Of a stretch of DNA of 64,000 nucleotides, positions 8,905 to 17,686 are shown in pieces. Made by a program: the position numbers and the translations under genes. The notes beneath the pieces were generated by a model. It did not search any database, was not told where the DNA came from, and saw only the letters and a program-made list of their open reading frames with translations. The DNA comes from Nostoc sp. KVJ3 (lineage in GTDB: Bacteria; Cyanobacteriota; Cyanobacteriia; Cyanobacteriales; Nostocaceae). Numbering within the stretch: the first letter of the stretch is position 1; the number at the start of each line of letters is the position of its first letter. The DNA is taken from positions 2,976,001 to 3,040,000 of the forward strand of contig NZ_WWFG01000002.1 in the NCBI RefSeq assembly GCF_026127265.1, given 5' to 3'.

Positions 8905-8953
8905 AAGGCGCTAAATTTAGTGTTTGTAAATTAAACGTGTAATTTAGCGCCTT
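8905..8953. repeat. inverted repeat in the divergent intergenic region
   Basis: AAGGCGCTAAATT (8905-8917) is perfectly complementary to 8941-8953, with a 23-base loop. It lies in the 378-base gap between divergent genes and may be a regulatory hairpin or remnant of a repeat element. Nothing else is evident in that gap. Confidence 0.5.
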
Positions 8954-9151
8954 GACACTAGTTTTGGAAGCATATCATAGCTACAATTTTGACGGCTCCT
9001 CCTAAAGTCATCACTTACTTTAGCAGTGTAAATAGTTAATTGTTATAAAATTCACAGGCAATTGGCGGTATTCCGCAAAGTTTTGGAAATTTTTAACTTT
9101 ACGATTTGTGTAAATGATAATGTCATTAGAGTTCAGGAGAAAGACAAAACT

Positions 9152-10045
9152 GTGTCTCAACCGCGCAATCGTTGGATAGTTCAAGTCGTCTTGGCGCTGG
9201 CAGTTCTTGCTTTTGTGGGTGTTTCGGTGATTCCCATAATTGGAGCATTTAATAATACGCCACCCTCAAACCAGAATACTGCTAGCACCAGAGGCACTTT
9301 GCCCTCTGCTGACCAAAAATCAAAATTGGAAGACGAAGTACGAGGTTATGAACTGGTTTTGCAAAGGGAACCAGAAAATCAGACTGCGCTTAAGGGCTTA
9401 TTGCAAGCGCGGCTACAACTATTGAGTCAAAAAGAAAAAAGTGAAATTAAACCAGCTGATATCCAAGTCGTTATTGAACCCCTAGAAAAGCTAGCCAAGC
9501 TGAATCCCGAACAGTCAGAATATTCAGTGCTGTTGGCTCAAGCCAAACAGCAAATAGGCGATCGCGAAGGAGCCGCTCAAGCTTATCGCACGATTTTATC
9601 TACAAAACCGGGTGATTTGAAGGCTTTGCAAGGAATGGTGGCTTTGTTAATTAGTCAGCAACGCCCAGAAGCAGCCATTGGTTTGCTGCAAGACAGCCTC
9701 TCGAAAGCAGCCCAAGCAAATACAATTCAGCCTGGAAGTGTAGATACGGTGGGTGTACAAGTGCTATTAGGTTCTGTTCACGCTTCCCAGAAACGCTATG
9801 CTCAAGCTAGCTCTGCTTACGATCAGGCAATTAAGAGAGATCCTAAAGATTTTCGCCCCGTTGTGGCAAAAGCGATGCTCTTGAAACAACAGGGCAAAGA
9901 CGCAGATGCAAAACCTTTATTTGATAGTGCCGCAGCTTTAGCACCTGCTCAGTACAAAGACGAAATTAGGAAGGCAGCAACGGCTTCCCCCATTCCTAAT
10001 CGGGCTGCATCTCCCGCGCCTTCATTGAAAAGTACACCGAAGTAG
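9152..10045 (+). CDS. membrane-anchored tetratricopeptide-repeat protein
   Basis: The GTG at 9152 is chosen because AGGAGA precedes it (9135-9140) and the protein then starts MSQPRNRW followed by one transmembrane segment (about residues 9-29). The longer TTG frame from 9062 has no such support. The remaining 270 residues are helical repeats of TPR type (for example YSVLLAQAKQQIGDREGAAQAYRTILSTKPGD and ASSAYDQAIKRDPKDFRPVVAKAMLLKQQGK). It probably scaffolds protein complexes at the cytoplasmic or thylakoid membrane. The partner is unknown. The C-terminus is Pro/Ser-rich and disordered. Confidence 0.75.
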   Translation: MSQPRNRWIVQVVLALAVLAFVGVSVIPIIGAFNNTPPSNQNTASTRGTLPSADQKSKLEDEVRGYELVLQREPENQTALKGLLQARLQLLSQKEKSEIKPADIQVVIEPLEKLAKLNPEQSEYSVLLAQAKQQIGDREGAAQAYRTILSTKPGDLKALQGMVALLISQQRPEAAIGLLQDSLSKAAQANTIQPGSVDTVGVQVLLGSVHASQKRYAQASSAYDQAIKRDPKDFRPVVAKAMLLKQQGKDADAKPLFDSAAALAPAQYKDEIRKAATASPIPNRAASPAPSLKSTPK

Positions 10046-10118
10046 GGAATTGGGAATTGAGAATTGGGCATTAATTAATAGTTCTTCTCCCCCTGCCTCC
10101 CCTGCCTCCTTCAACCCC

Positions 10119-10739
10119 TCACGCTCCCTCAATAGCAGCAACGACACCAAAGACTAAAAATAGGCATCCGCCAACAAAGGTGAGTTGACGCTCAGAAATG
10201 CGCCCGGCAATCATTTTGCCACCGATAACTGCGATCGCAGCACAAATGGCGTGTCCTAAAATTGCACCTATTGTCACTCCAATTGGATTATTTCCTGCGG
10301 CTAGGGCAATGGTGGCAATTTGGGTGCGATCGCCCAACTCTCCCATAAATGTCAACACAAAGGCTTCTATGACAATTGCAAAGGAAGTCTTTCGCTTGGG
10401 TAACTGCGAATCTGCTTGTTTCACGGCAGCTTCAGCTTCTTCTACAACTTCTGTATCACAAGCAGCAGAAGACATCTTACTAGCGTCATACAGCAGCTTG
10501 ATACCAAAGGCAATAAATAAAGCTATTTCGGCGTAATGAATATAAACTTTTGGCAACAAAGATACCGCTTGTCCAAATAGCACCGAAAGTATTGTCATCG
10601 CCGCCAAAGCAGCTGTCACACCGATATATACCAGCCGCCGTGGGTGGTGCATTGCCAAAATTACAGCAATAAAAAATGTTTTATCGCCTAGTTCTGAAAC
10701 TGTAATTAATAATAAAGCTGCGGTAAAAGCTGTTAACAC
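10119..10739 (-). CDS. TMEM165/GDT1-family manganese exporter
   Basis: This 206-residue membrane protein has six hydrophobic segments in two halves, each carrying the family motif: ELGDKT at residues 16-21 and ELGDRT at 134-139. In Synechocystis the homologue (Mnx, also called SynPAM71) exports Mn2+ from the cytosol toward the thylakoid lumen or periplasm, protecting against Mn toxicity and supplying photosystem II. A Ca2+ or Mn2+ role is general for the family. Upstream on the same strand lies a yybP-ykoY Mn2+ riboswitch with a strong promoter, which strongly supports Mn as substrate. An acidic loop (DTEVVEEAEAAV) links the halves. Confidence 0.9.
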   Translation of the reverse strand: MLTAFTAALLLITVSELGDKTFFIAVILAMHHPRRLVYIGVTAALAAMTILSVLFGQAVSLLPKVYIHYAEIALFIAFGIKLLYDASKMSSAACDTEVVEEAEAAVKQADSQLPKRKTSFAIVIEAFVLTFMGELGDRTQIATIALAAGNNPIGVTIGAILGHAICAAIAVIGGKMIAGRISERQLTFVGGCLFLVFGVVAAIEGA

Positions 10740-10780
10740 TCTCTCAAGCTCCTGAAGAATCGTTTACCGATGTGAAGCTT

Positions 10781-10950
10781 GATGAGAACCAAAAGACCTC
10801 ACCAAGTTTACACTTTTCGGTGTGAACTTAGTGAAGGTCTCGCTTTCAAATATTGATTATTTGCCATCTGAACCAGGGCTTTATCGCCCAGTATGTTGAC
10901 TCAGATGTACTGGCTTTTGATTTTTTTAGCCAGCAGCTACTCCCCTTCTA
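10781..10950 (-). promoter_or_regulatory. yybP-ykoY manganese riboswitch
   Basis: Read on the minus strand, the leader starts AAGGGGAGTAGCTGCTGG (10948-10931), continues with TCAACATACTGGGCGATAAA and then GCGAGACCTTCAC. These are the conserved elements of the yybP-ykoY aptamer, whose two facing loops bind Mn2+. The 3' arm AGGTCTTTTGG pairs back toward AGACCT. It lies between the promoter and the Mn exporter gene and should raise expression when Mn2+ is high. The exact ends are approximate. Confidence 0.88.
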
Positions 10951-10960
10951 TGCGGCTACT

Positions 10961-10989
10961 ATTATACATATTTTCCATGTATAAGTCAA
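10961..10989 (-). promoter_or_regulatory. sigma-70-type promoter of the riboswitch/exporter unit
   Basis: On the minus strand, a -35 box TTGACT (10984-10989) and a perfect -10 box TATAAT (10961-10966) are separated by 17 bases. Transcription would begin near 10953, just before the GGGGAGTAG element of the riboswitch. Confidence 0.8.
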
Positions 10990-11021
10990 CAGAGTAGGGA
11001 ATTGAGAGACTGACTCAGTGC

Positions 11022-11474
11022 TTACTGAGGTAAAAATTCATCATCTATGACTTCTGCTAGCTGGTATGGACAGTTCAGAGGAAAGGATTCCATTGACAAG
11101 CCAGTTTCAGCTTTTGCTTGCTTAACCGCTTGTGTATAACACTCGGCAAAAACTATCTCAAGATACGATTTTAGACTAGGTGAATCATTTAGAGCTTCTT
11201 TGACACGTCTACGATGTTCAATGATGCTTCCTTCCCAGCTACCGCTTCTTTTGTCGGGCTGAAATTGCCATTTGAGCAAATGCATCAGAATTACAATCAG
11301 ATTAGTCTTGAGACTCCGGCGCTCACTTCTTCCCATATCGGCAATTTCGTCGATGAGGTTCTCCCACTCCACGTTTGCGTAATCCTGACTTTGCAATTTT
11401 TCTACAGTGGTTTCTAGCCATTGCAAGTAATCAGTTTCGTATAGGGTTTGGGAATGCGCCTTTAGGGAAGACAT
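11022..11474 (-). CDS. DUF29 domain-containing protein
   Basis: The 150-residue protein matches the DUF29 pattern seen many times in cyanobacterial genomes: LYETDYLQWLETTVEKLQ, then VEWENLIDEIADMGRSERRSLKTNL, LLKWQFQP and a SWEGSIIEHRRRVKEAL helix. DUF29 proteins are small, all-helical and of unknown function, and usually occur as scattered multicopy genes. No operon partner is evident. The start MSSLKAHSQ fits the family. Confidence 0.85.
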   Translation of the reverse strand: MSSLKAHSQTLYETDYLQWLETTVEKLQSQDYANVEWENLIDEIADMGRSERRSLKTNLIVILMHLLKWQFQPDKRSGSWEGSIIEHRRRVKEALNDSPSLKSYLEIVFAECYTQAVKQAKAETGLSMESFPLNCPYQLAEVIDDEFLPQ

Positions 11475-11586
11475 AGCAGTTTCTATCAGAAATGTTTAGA
11501 TAATTTTTCGCATCTCTTTAGAATTAACATCGGTGCGTTAACACAGTGTAACGCACCCTACTGACTCTGGAAGAATGCGATATTAC

Positions 11587-12111
11587 CTAGTTTCTAGGAA
11601 AACCAACATATTTGAGATTTTCTGGCGACCAATTTTGATAATAACGGGTTTTAAGCAATAGTTCTGAAGCTATTTTAATACTTTTGTCAGTTTGGATAGT
11701 CAGGTGTATGTAAGGCGCTTGTCTTGTATAAACTCCCTGAATGTTAAAGCTATCATCAGAATTTCCAGCAAAAGCAATCAAACCTGTAGGACAAATAATT
11801 TTATTTAAACTTTCTGTAAACTGCTTACTCTCATCCAATGTCATTGCTTGTTTATCTGGGTGAATGATCAACATAACTTGGTAGCTTAACGACGATCTGA
11901 AATCATCGATTAACTTGAAGAGATGTGAATTTAAATTAAGGTCATAATGAGATGAAAAGCGATAAACTTGGTAAAGGATATTATTTTGGAGACGTGCTTT
12001 TTCGACGAAGGGGCAAACGGGCATATTGCCAAAAACATGATGCGGCTTTTCTAGAAAGTTCTGGATGTATTCGTCCATGCTATTGATGATTTCTAAATCA
12101 GAATTTATCAT
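11587..12111 (-). CDS. hypothetical protein with CPF motif
   Basis: The frame opens at 12246, but its first 45 codons overlap the end of a MITE-like repeat, so I prefer the ATG at 12111 (MINSDLEIINSMDEYIQ). The 174-residue product contains PHHVFGNMPVCPFVEKARLQ, with a single conspicuous Cys, and a beta-rich C-terminus ending GFPRN. I do not recognise the family. It lies between the DUF29 gene and por on the same strand, with gaps that do not suggest an operon. Confidence 0.5.
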   Translation of the reverse strand: MINSDLEIINSMDEYIQNFLEKPHHVFGNMPVCPFVEKARLQNNILYQVYRFSSHYDLNLNSHLFKLIDDFRSSLSYQVMLIIHPDKQAMTLDESKQFTESLNKIICPTGLIAFAGNSDDSFNIQGVYTRQAPYIHLTIQTDKSIKIASELLLKTRYYQNWSPENLKYVGFPRN

Positions 12112-12231
12112 GCAATTTTTTCTGCTTTTGCTTATCGATAAATTAAGTTTTTGCTGTATGGAATTATGAAAAAGTAAAAGTTGTTTTTTTATCACAAGTA
12201 AAGCTATCAATAAATTCAGAGGTGACTTATA

Positions 12232-12332
12232 GCGGTTCTCGTTCACGTGAGGTACACCCGTAGGGGCAATTCATGAATTGCTCCTACACCTGGCGATGTA
12301 ATTTTGTACCGCATCTGAGTGGGAACCGTTAT
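12232..12332. repeat. MITE-like inverted repeat with an inner palindrome
   Basis: The ends (AGCGGTTCTCGTTC near 12232 and GGGAACCGTTAT near 12321) are imperfect inverted repeats, as are the inner GGTACA and TGTACC. Inside lies a near-perfect palindrome, GTAGGGGCAATTC and its complement, at 12260-12287. No coding capacity is present. This looks like a non-autonomous element with a second small repeat inserted. Confidence 0.6.
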
Positions 12333-12363
12333 AATAATCACCTCAATATCAAATCTTCTTGCT

Positions 12364-13326
12364 TCAAGCAAGTCCAACTAACTTGGCGCTGAGTTGCCAT
12401 AAGCGATCGCCTTTGTCATCATCACGGGCTTGAGGAGAAACCTTTTGCACAAAGGATTTACCATCTTCCTTCTGACGATTTCCCCAACTCCAATACACGC
12501 CAGATTGATTGTACTCAGGATCGGCAACCACTGCTGCAACCCGTTCTCCCGCCAACTCCTGAGATACATATCCCTTAGTGATGTATTTCTGGAATAATGG
12601 GAAGATTTTCTGAAATAGGGGATAGTGGTTTCTAAATAGTGGTGTTTCTGCAACACATCCCGGATAGAGAGAGTTGAAGACGATACCGGTTGATTCGTGA
12701 TAGCGCTGATGCAGTTCTCGCATGGTTAGGACGTTACAAACTTTGCTATCCTTGTAAGCTTTGACGGGTTCAAATTTCTTACCGTCAATCATTGAGATTG
12801 GCTCTTTAAATCCTTCGGCAAAGCCCTGTAAATCGCCCAAGTCTGGACGCGGTGGAATCTTCCCGCCCAGTTCGTCTGGATTGTGGGTGACAGTTCCTAA
12901 AATTACTAGCCTTGGCTCTGAAGATGACTTCTTCAGATCCTCTAGCATCAAGTTGCACAAAAGGAAATGTCCGAGGTGATTTGTTGCAACACTTAACTCA
13001 AATCCTTCTGGGCTTCGCAGTGGTTCCTTTATTAAGGGCATATAAATTGCAGCGTTACATACCAAAGCGTCTAGGGAGTTTCCGCTTGCTCGGAAGTTCT
13101 TCACAAATTGCCGAACGCTTTCTAAAGAGCCAAGATCGATATGCATGATAGTGTAGCTGCCCTGGTGCGGGATTCCCACAGATTGGGCTGCAAGTTGAGC
13201 CTTCGCTATATCCCTACAGGCCATCACTACGTACCATCCCCTTTCAGCAAGAGCCTTGGCAGCGTACAAACCAACCCCTGAAGAGGCACCTGTGATTATA
13301 ACCGTTGACTTCCTATCCTGTACCAT
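12364..13326 (-). CDS. por: light-dependent protochlorophyllide oxidoreductase (LPOR)
   Basis: The 320-residue short-chain dehydrogenase has the NADPH-binding GASSGVG (residues 13-19), CNAA (90-93) and the catalytic Tyr191-x3-Lys195 in YKDSK. The LPOR-specific Cys is in YPGCVAETPLFR. The enzyme reduces the C17-C18 double bond of protochlorophyllide using light and NADPH, the penultimate step of chlorophyll a synthesis. Length and motifs match cyanobacterial POR closely. A DPOR subunit gene (chlB) is also in the window at 51201, so the organism can make chlorophyll in light and dark. Confidence 0.96.
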   Translation of the reverse strand: MVQDRKSTVIITGASSGVGLYAAKALAERGWYVVMACRDIAKAQLAAQSVGIPHQGSYTIMHIDLGSLESVRQFVKNFRASGNSLDALVCNAAIYMPLIKEPLRSPEGFELSVATNHLGHFLLCNLMLEDLKKSSSEPRLVILGTVTHNPDELGGKIPPRPDLGDLQGFAEGFKEPISMIDGKKFEPVKAYKDSKVCNVLTMRELHQRYHESTGIVFNSLYPGCVAETPLFRNHYPLFQKIFPLFQKYITKGYVSQELAGERVAAVVADPEYNQSGVYWSWGNRQKEDGKSFVQKVSPQARDDDKGDRLWQLSAKLVGLA

Positions 13327-13536
13327 TCTATTCAGACTCTGTTAATCACCTTTTTCTCCCTTCAGGATTTTACATCACTAGGTTACTACATCTGCCCGCA
13401 ACTTCTAATCGTCTAACGCCAAATTTCGTAGTCGTTAACAACATCAAATTAAAGAGTCGAAGCTGTTCGCGTTCGCCAGCTAGCTTTAATTTCGCCGACC
13501 AACTTAATTAAAGTCTCTTACTATAACGAAGACGTT

Positions 13537-13746
13537 TTATAACGCTTCCGGTCTGCTACCCAGTTTTCTCTTAAGTATCTCTTCCATTTCTCTGAAATCC
13601 TCTTCAGTCTGAGGAAATGGATATTTTGGAGTATGAGGATTTCCGCGTTTAATCAAAGCTTCAATGGCATCATCATCCTCTCTATGAGCCAAAACGTAGC
13701 CTCTTAGCTCTTGACGGCTCATTTTCCTAAAGTCAGGCTTCATCAT
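13537..13746 (-). CDS. DUF6887-type small protein
   Basis: I start the frame at one of the two adjacent ATGs (13746/13743), which overlap the end of the upstream small gene. The product (MMKPDFRKMSRQELRGYVLAH) is about 69 residues, highly charged, with a conserved SRQELRGYVL helix and a C-terminal REMEEILKRKL helix. In cyanobacteria this type repeatedly occurs directly after a DUF6888-type gene. The overlapping two-gene layout resembles toxin-antitoxin pairs, but no activity is established. Confidence 0.68.
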   Translation of the reverse strand: MMKPDFRKMSRQELRGYVLAHREDDDAIEALIKRGNPHTPKYPFPQTEEDFREMEEILKRKLGSRPEAL

Positions 13747-13924
13747 TATTAAACTTCCATTGACCATCTGAGAAAATCAGAATTTCCAGGCTCTCAGTTA
13801 CACCAGCAAGGATAAACACTGTCTTTGTATTCTGATTGTACCGAAATATATGGATAGGCTGATATGCATTTGAGAGCATCTGGCATACTCTGACGCAGGC
13901 AAGAGCCTGTTCTAGATTAGGCAT
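13733..13924 (-). CDS. DUF6888-type small protein
   Basis: The 63-residue product (PNLEQALACVRVCQMLSNAY, then IHIFRYNQNTKTVFILAG) fits the DUF6888 pattern: a Cys-containing helix followed by a beta sheet that ends in DGQWKF. It overlaps the following DUF6887-type gene by 14 bases, so the two are translationally coupled. The pair is common and multicopy in filamentous cyanobacteria. The function is unknown. Confidence 0.68.
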   Translation of the reverse strand: MPNLEQALACVRVCQMLSNAYQPIHIFRYNQNTKTVFILAGVTESLEILIFSDGQWKFNNDEA

Positions 13925-14049
13925 CGACTGTAAGCTAGATCTAATGCTGATACTGATTTAAAATTCGATGCTTTATATATACAAAAACTTATATATATAA
14001 GATGGGTAGATATAAAAATTTTTATATCACCCTACCCCCGAAGCACTAA

Positions 14050-15777
14050 CTAATACTTCCGCTCTTTTGGCTCAAACATAGTAATCGCCACCGGTCGATA
14101 TTGAATGTCAATTCCTGCTGGTGAATAGTAAGCCATTGTGTGTTTGAGGAAGTTAGCATCATCTCGCTCGGAATAATCTTCGCGGAAGTGTGCGCCACGA
14201 CTTTCTTGACGATTCAGGGCTGATGCTAAAATCGTCTGTCCCACAATCATCAAGCTTCGCAATTCCAAAGCTTCCACAAGTTCTGTATTCCAGCAAGTTC
14301 CCTTATCATCTAAATAAATTTGCGGATATTGCTGTTGTATTGCTGCTAATTTGTGTAACCCTTCACTCATTAATGCCTCAGTGCGGAAAACGCCGCAGTA
14401 ATCAGTCATACAATCCTGGAAGGCTTGACGGACTTGGTTAATCCGGTACTGTCCTGGTTGTTCCAGCAAAGATTGAATTTCTTGCTGGGCTTGGGTTATA
14501 TAGCGTTGCTCATCTATAGAAGGCAACTTCCGTTTTTGGACAAATTTTGCGATCGCAGCCCCAGTCCGCTTACCATAAACTACACACTCCAGTAGAGAAT
14601 TACTCCCCAACCGATTAGCACCATGTACGGAAACACAAGATGTTTCGCCAGCCGCAAAGAAAGCATCAACTAAACCATCACCACTGCTGCGGACTTGCCC
14701 ATCAGTATTAACTGGTATACCACCCATACAATAGTGAATTGTGGGGCGCACTGGCATCGGTTGAGTTACCGCGTCAACACCTACCAAACGATGTGCTTCT
14801 TCCCAACAGAAGGGGACGCGACTCATAATTTTTTCTTTCCCCAAATGGCGGAGATCCAGATAGACAAAGGGGCCACCAGCACTACCATCGAGATGAATAC
14901 CACGATTGGCGCGAATTTCATAAGCGATCGCTCGTGAGGTAATATCACGAGGAGCTAGTTCCATGCGACTGGGTGCATAATTCGCCATAAAGCGATCGCC
15001 TTCACTGTTAATCAGATATGCCCCTTCACCCCTTACTGCTTCGGAAATCAGCACCCCAACCGGATATAAACCAGTAGGATGAAATTGCACAAATTCCATA
15101 TCTTCTAGGGGCAAACCTGCGATCGCAGTCATTGCCAAACCATCACCCGAAGAAGCGTAATCGTTAGAGGTGGTATTATAAACGCGACCATAGCCCCCTG
15201 TAGCAAACATCACCGCTTTGGCCCGCACTACCTCTATATGTCCATCTAAAAGATGAAACATTACCACACCCTTCGCCTCATTTTCTTCCAAAATGAGACG
15301 CATCACATACCATTCTTCATAAACCTGCACCCCATAACGCCGCAAATTGTTAACCAATTCGTGCAAAATTGCGTGACCAGTTTTATCAGCTGCGTAGCAA
15401 GTACGGTTGTGGGAATGTCCGCCAAAAGCTCGTTGAGCAATGCGCCCATCGGGTAAACGAGAGAACAAAACGCCTAGATGTTCCAAATCAATAACCACAT
15501 CTGGCGCTTCTTGGGTGAGAATTGCCACAGCATCTTGGTCTGCCAAATAATCAGACCCCTTGACAGTATCAAAAGCATGTGCTTCCCAACTATCTTGTGA
15601 ATCAACATTTTTTAGCGACGCAGCCATACCACCTTGAGCCGCTACCGAGTGCGATCGAATTGGATGGGTTTTGGCAACTACAGCAATATTTAAACTAGGG
15701 TCAGTGCGGGCAATTTCCACAGCCGCCCGACATCCCGCCAATCCACCCCCAACAATAATCACATCATGTTCCAGCAT
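14050..15777 (-). CDS. sdhA: succinate dehydrogenase/fumarate reductase flavoprotein subunit
   Basis: This 575-residue protein has the FAD-binding GGGLAGCRAA (residues 10-19), the SHSVAAQGG segment whose His43 carries covalent FAD in the family, and the active-site region QFHPTGLYPVG with RGEGAYLI and HYCMGGIPV. It oxidises succinate to fumarate and feeds electrons to the membrane quinone pool through an iron-sulfur subunit, which in cyanobacteria is usually encoded elsewhere. No sdhB lies nearby. Length and motifs are normal. Confidence 0.93.
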   Translation of the reverse strand: MLEHDVIIVGGGLAGCRAAVEIARTDPSLNIAVVAKTHPIRSHSVAAQGGMAASLKNVDSQDSWEAHAFDTVKGSDYLADQDAVAILTQEAPDVVIDLEHLGVLFSRLPDGRIAQRAFGGHSHNRTCYAADKTGHAILHELVNNLRRYGVQVYEEWYVMRLILEENEAKGVVMFHLLDGHIEVVRAKAVMFATGGYGRVYNTTSNDYASSGDGLAMTAIAGLPLEDMEFVQFHPTGLYPVGVLISEAVRGEGAYLINSEGDRFMANYAPSRMELAPRDITSRAIAYEIRANRGIHLDGSAGGPFVYLDLRHLGKEKIMSRVPFCWEEAHRLVGVDAVTQPMPVRPTIHYCMGGIPVNTDGQVRSSGDGLVDAFFAAGETSCVSVHGANRLGSNSLLECVVYGKRTGAAIAKFVQKRKLPSIDEQRYITQAQQEIQSLLEQPGQYRINQVRQAFQDCMTDYCGVFRTEALMSEGLHKLAAIQQQYPQIYLDDKGTCWNTELVEALELRSLMIVGQTILASALNRQESRGAHFREDYSERDDANFLKHTMAYYSPAGIDIQYRPVAITMFEPKERKY

Positions 15778-15969
15778 AATTAGCCCCTAATTGCAAACCC
15801 TTGCTGTTCTATTGTAGAGAGGGGATTAATCAGACAGTGCGTTGCTGCGGTTGCCGTGGCATCTTTACAAAAAAATTCCCTGCCTATAGACAGGGATGTT
15901 ATTACAAATTTTGAAATTAGGAGTGAAATTTTAAAAATGAAAAGTTAGGTCTTCACTCCTAACTCCTGT

Positions 15970-15987
15970 AGACGCGATTAATCGCGT
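15970..15987. repeat. 18-bp perfect palindrome
   Basis: GACGCGATTAATCGCGTC is a perfect palindrome lying between sdhA and the next gene upstream. Two more exact copies occur at 17603-17620 and 17642-17659, always outside coding sequence. It could form a tight hairpin in RNA. Confidence 0.75.
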
Positions 15988-16003
15988 CTCTACTCCTAAC
16001 TTT

Positions 16004-16321
16004 TTAGCTAGTTGCTTGTACAGGTTGTTGTTGAGACACATTACCTGGTATGGGTTCCATTTTGGTTCCCGGCCCTACAGGACTGACTTCAATATGATTT
16101 AACAAGGTAGTGACAAAGGCAAACAACAAGAAAGGTAGCGATAGCAAAACAACCAGACCCGCTGTTGCTAAAGCGTATACGGGTCGCTTGGCACCCATCA
16201 GCGCCAAGGCTGATGCCAAACTTAGGGTAATTGTAATCAACCAAACAATTATTTGACCGTAGATATCACCGAAAGTCAGGGTACAGACAAACCGATACTT
16301 TTGAATATTATTTCCGCTCAT
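16004..16321 (-). CDS. small two-helix membrane protein, conserved hypothetical
   Basis: The ATG at 16321 is preceded by GAGG at a good distance. The 105-residue product has two clear transmembrane segments (IIVWLITITLSLASALALM and ALATAGLVVLLSLPFLLFAF) linked by a short KRP loop, then a polar Pro/Gln-rich tail. I recognise no named family. It is transcribed toward sdhA but separated from it by about 220 bases with a palindrome, so it is probably monocistronic. Confidence 0.6.
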   Translation of the reverse strand: MSGNNIQKYRFVCTLTFGDIYGQIIVWLITITLSLASALALMGAKRPVYALATAGLVVLLSLPFLLFAFVTTLLNHIEVSPVGPGTKMEPIPGNVSQQQPVQATS

Positions 16322-16547
16322 CACATTTGCCTCAAGTCTCTCCTAATAGGTTCTACCTTAGAACTATGTTTGCCTTCTAGACAATTTCTAAATATTTTTG
16401 CAAGCTTCGTAATATCACTTCACAATCAACTGTTTTCGTTACAAAGTGCAAATCTTACCCACCATACCCCACCCAGGAAGCTCTTATCGTCTAGTTGTCG
16501 CTGCCTAGAATTCTCCCCTTCCTTTGTATTATAGTGTTTACACAATT

Positions 16548-16622
16548 CCTAAAGACCTAATTTTGTAGCGTGTGTTACGTCGTAGATTAACACACGCTAC
16601 AAAATTTTAAGCGCGTTAGGAC
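16548..16622. repeat. MITE-like hairpin element upstream of the beta-barrel gene
   Basis: TTTTGTAGCGTGTGTTA (16561-16577) is exactly complementary to 16588-16604. Outer TCCTAA and TTAGGA also pair. The 433-base gap otherwise holds only AT-rich sequence that should contain two divergent promoters. Confidence 0.6.
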
Positions 16623-16754
16623 TATAGATAAATCCACCAAAGTTAGGAAGCAAAAACCGATTTTTTGGTGTTAAATTTTGAGTATTGCCCGAATTTGTTG
16701 ACTTAAATCGACAAAACCCTTTATTTTTCGTGCAATGTTGTTTTAGGAGTGAAT

Positions 16755-17600
16755 GTGAATACTATTTTTCTTCGTAAAGGTGTTTTGTGGTTGCCAAGTA
16801 TAGCTGCTCTTGCAGTCCTGAGTAGCGGCTTATCAGCAAGTGCCCAGACAGTGGACAAGTTAAGCAGTCAGGCATTAACCGATCCTTCCGCAACAGTAGC
16901 GTCTCCCAAAGAGTCTAGTACAGAACTAGACGCTGTAAGCCAAAAGCTCTCTACAGAAACAACTGAAACATTTACAGCAACAAATTTAGCTAAGGTACAG
17001 CAGCCCCAAAACCCTGTAATACAGGAAAATGCCGGTGCAACATCTACACCCATTCCAGGCACAGTGGCAACCTCATCTGCGACCCTTACTTCTGAGTTTG
17101 TACAACCAACTTCTCAAACTACTTCTGAACCATCGGCTACCAAAGTGGCGCAATCGGATATTGATTTAGGTAGAACTACTCGTGGTGGCAGTAGCTACAT
17201 TGGTATTGCTGGTAATGTTGGTTTGAGTGGTGATGGTAACTCGTCTTTAGGCGATGGTAACTTAGCGGTAGTTAGTAAAGTCGGATTGACAAATTCTATA
17301 TCGGTGCGGCCTTCTGCTGTGTTTGGTGACAACACCACAATTTTACTTCCCATCACATACGATTTTACCTTCAAGTCAGCAGATGCTTTTCGCGAACCTT
17401 TAGCGATCGCACCTTACATCGGAGTTGGTGCAGCTTACAAAACTGGTGATAATTCGCAATTTGCTTTTTTGGCATCTGCTGGCATTGATGTGCCTCTAAA
17501 TGCTCAATTCACAGCAACCGCCTCTGTGAATGCGGGATTTTTTGATCAAACTGATGTGGGCTTGTTGTTAGGAGTTGGTTACAACTTCACTGGGTTATAA
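16755..17600 (+). CDS. secreted outer-membrane beta-barrel protein
   Basis: AGGAG at 16745-16749 best serves the GTG at 16755. A GTG at 16749 is also in frame but overlaps that site. The roughly 281-residue product has a signal peptide (cleavage near SASA), a long Thr/Ser-rich linker (to about residue 140), and a C-terminal domain rich in alternating hydrophobic strands (SYIGIAGNVGLSGDG, APYIGVGAAYKTG, FAFLASAGIDVPL) ending VGLLLGVGYNFTGL. The terminal aromatic strand is typical of outer-membrane beta-barrels. No specific porin family is recognised. Confidence 0.7.
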   Translation: MNTIFLRKGVLWLPSIAALAVLSSGLSASAQTVDKLSSQALTDPSATVASPKESSTELDAVSQKLSTETTETFTATNLAKVQQPQNPVIQENAGATSTPIPGTVATSSATLTSEFVQPTSQTTSEPSATKVAQSDIDLGRTTRGGSSYIGIAGNVGLSGDGNSSLGDGNLAVVSKVGLTNSISVRPSAVFGDNTTILLPITYDFTFKSADAFREPLAIAPYIGVGAAYKTGDNSQFAFLASAGIDVPLNAQFTATASVNAGFFDQTDVGLLLGVGYNFTGL

Positions 17601-17602
17601 GA

Positions 17603-17659
17603 GACGCGATTAATCGCGTCTGTACAGGAGTTATGAGTAGAGACGCGATTAATCGCGTC
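17603..17659. terminator. two tandem palindromes between convergent genes
   Basis: Two copies of GACGCGATTAATCGCGTC (17603-17620, 17642-17659), the same palindrome as at 15970, lie between convergent stop codons. They are flanked by near-identical sequence, so a direct duplication is likely. They probably terminate transcription from both sides. Confidence 0.6.
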
Positions 17660-17686
17660 TGTATTTTATTCATAACTCCTAACTTT

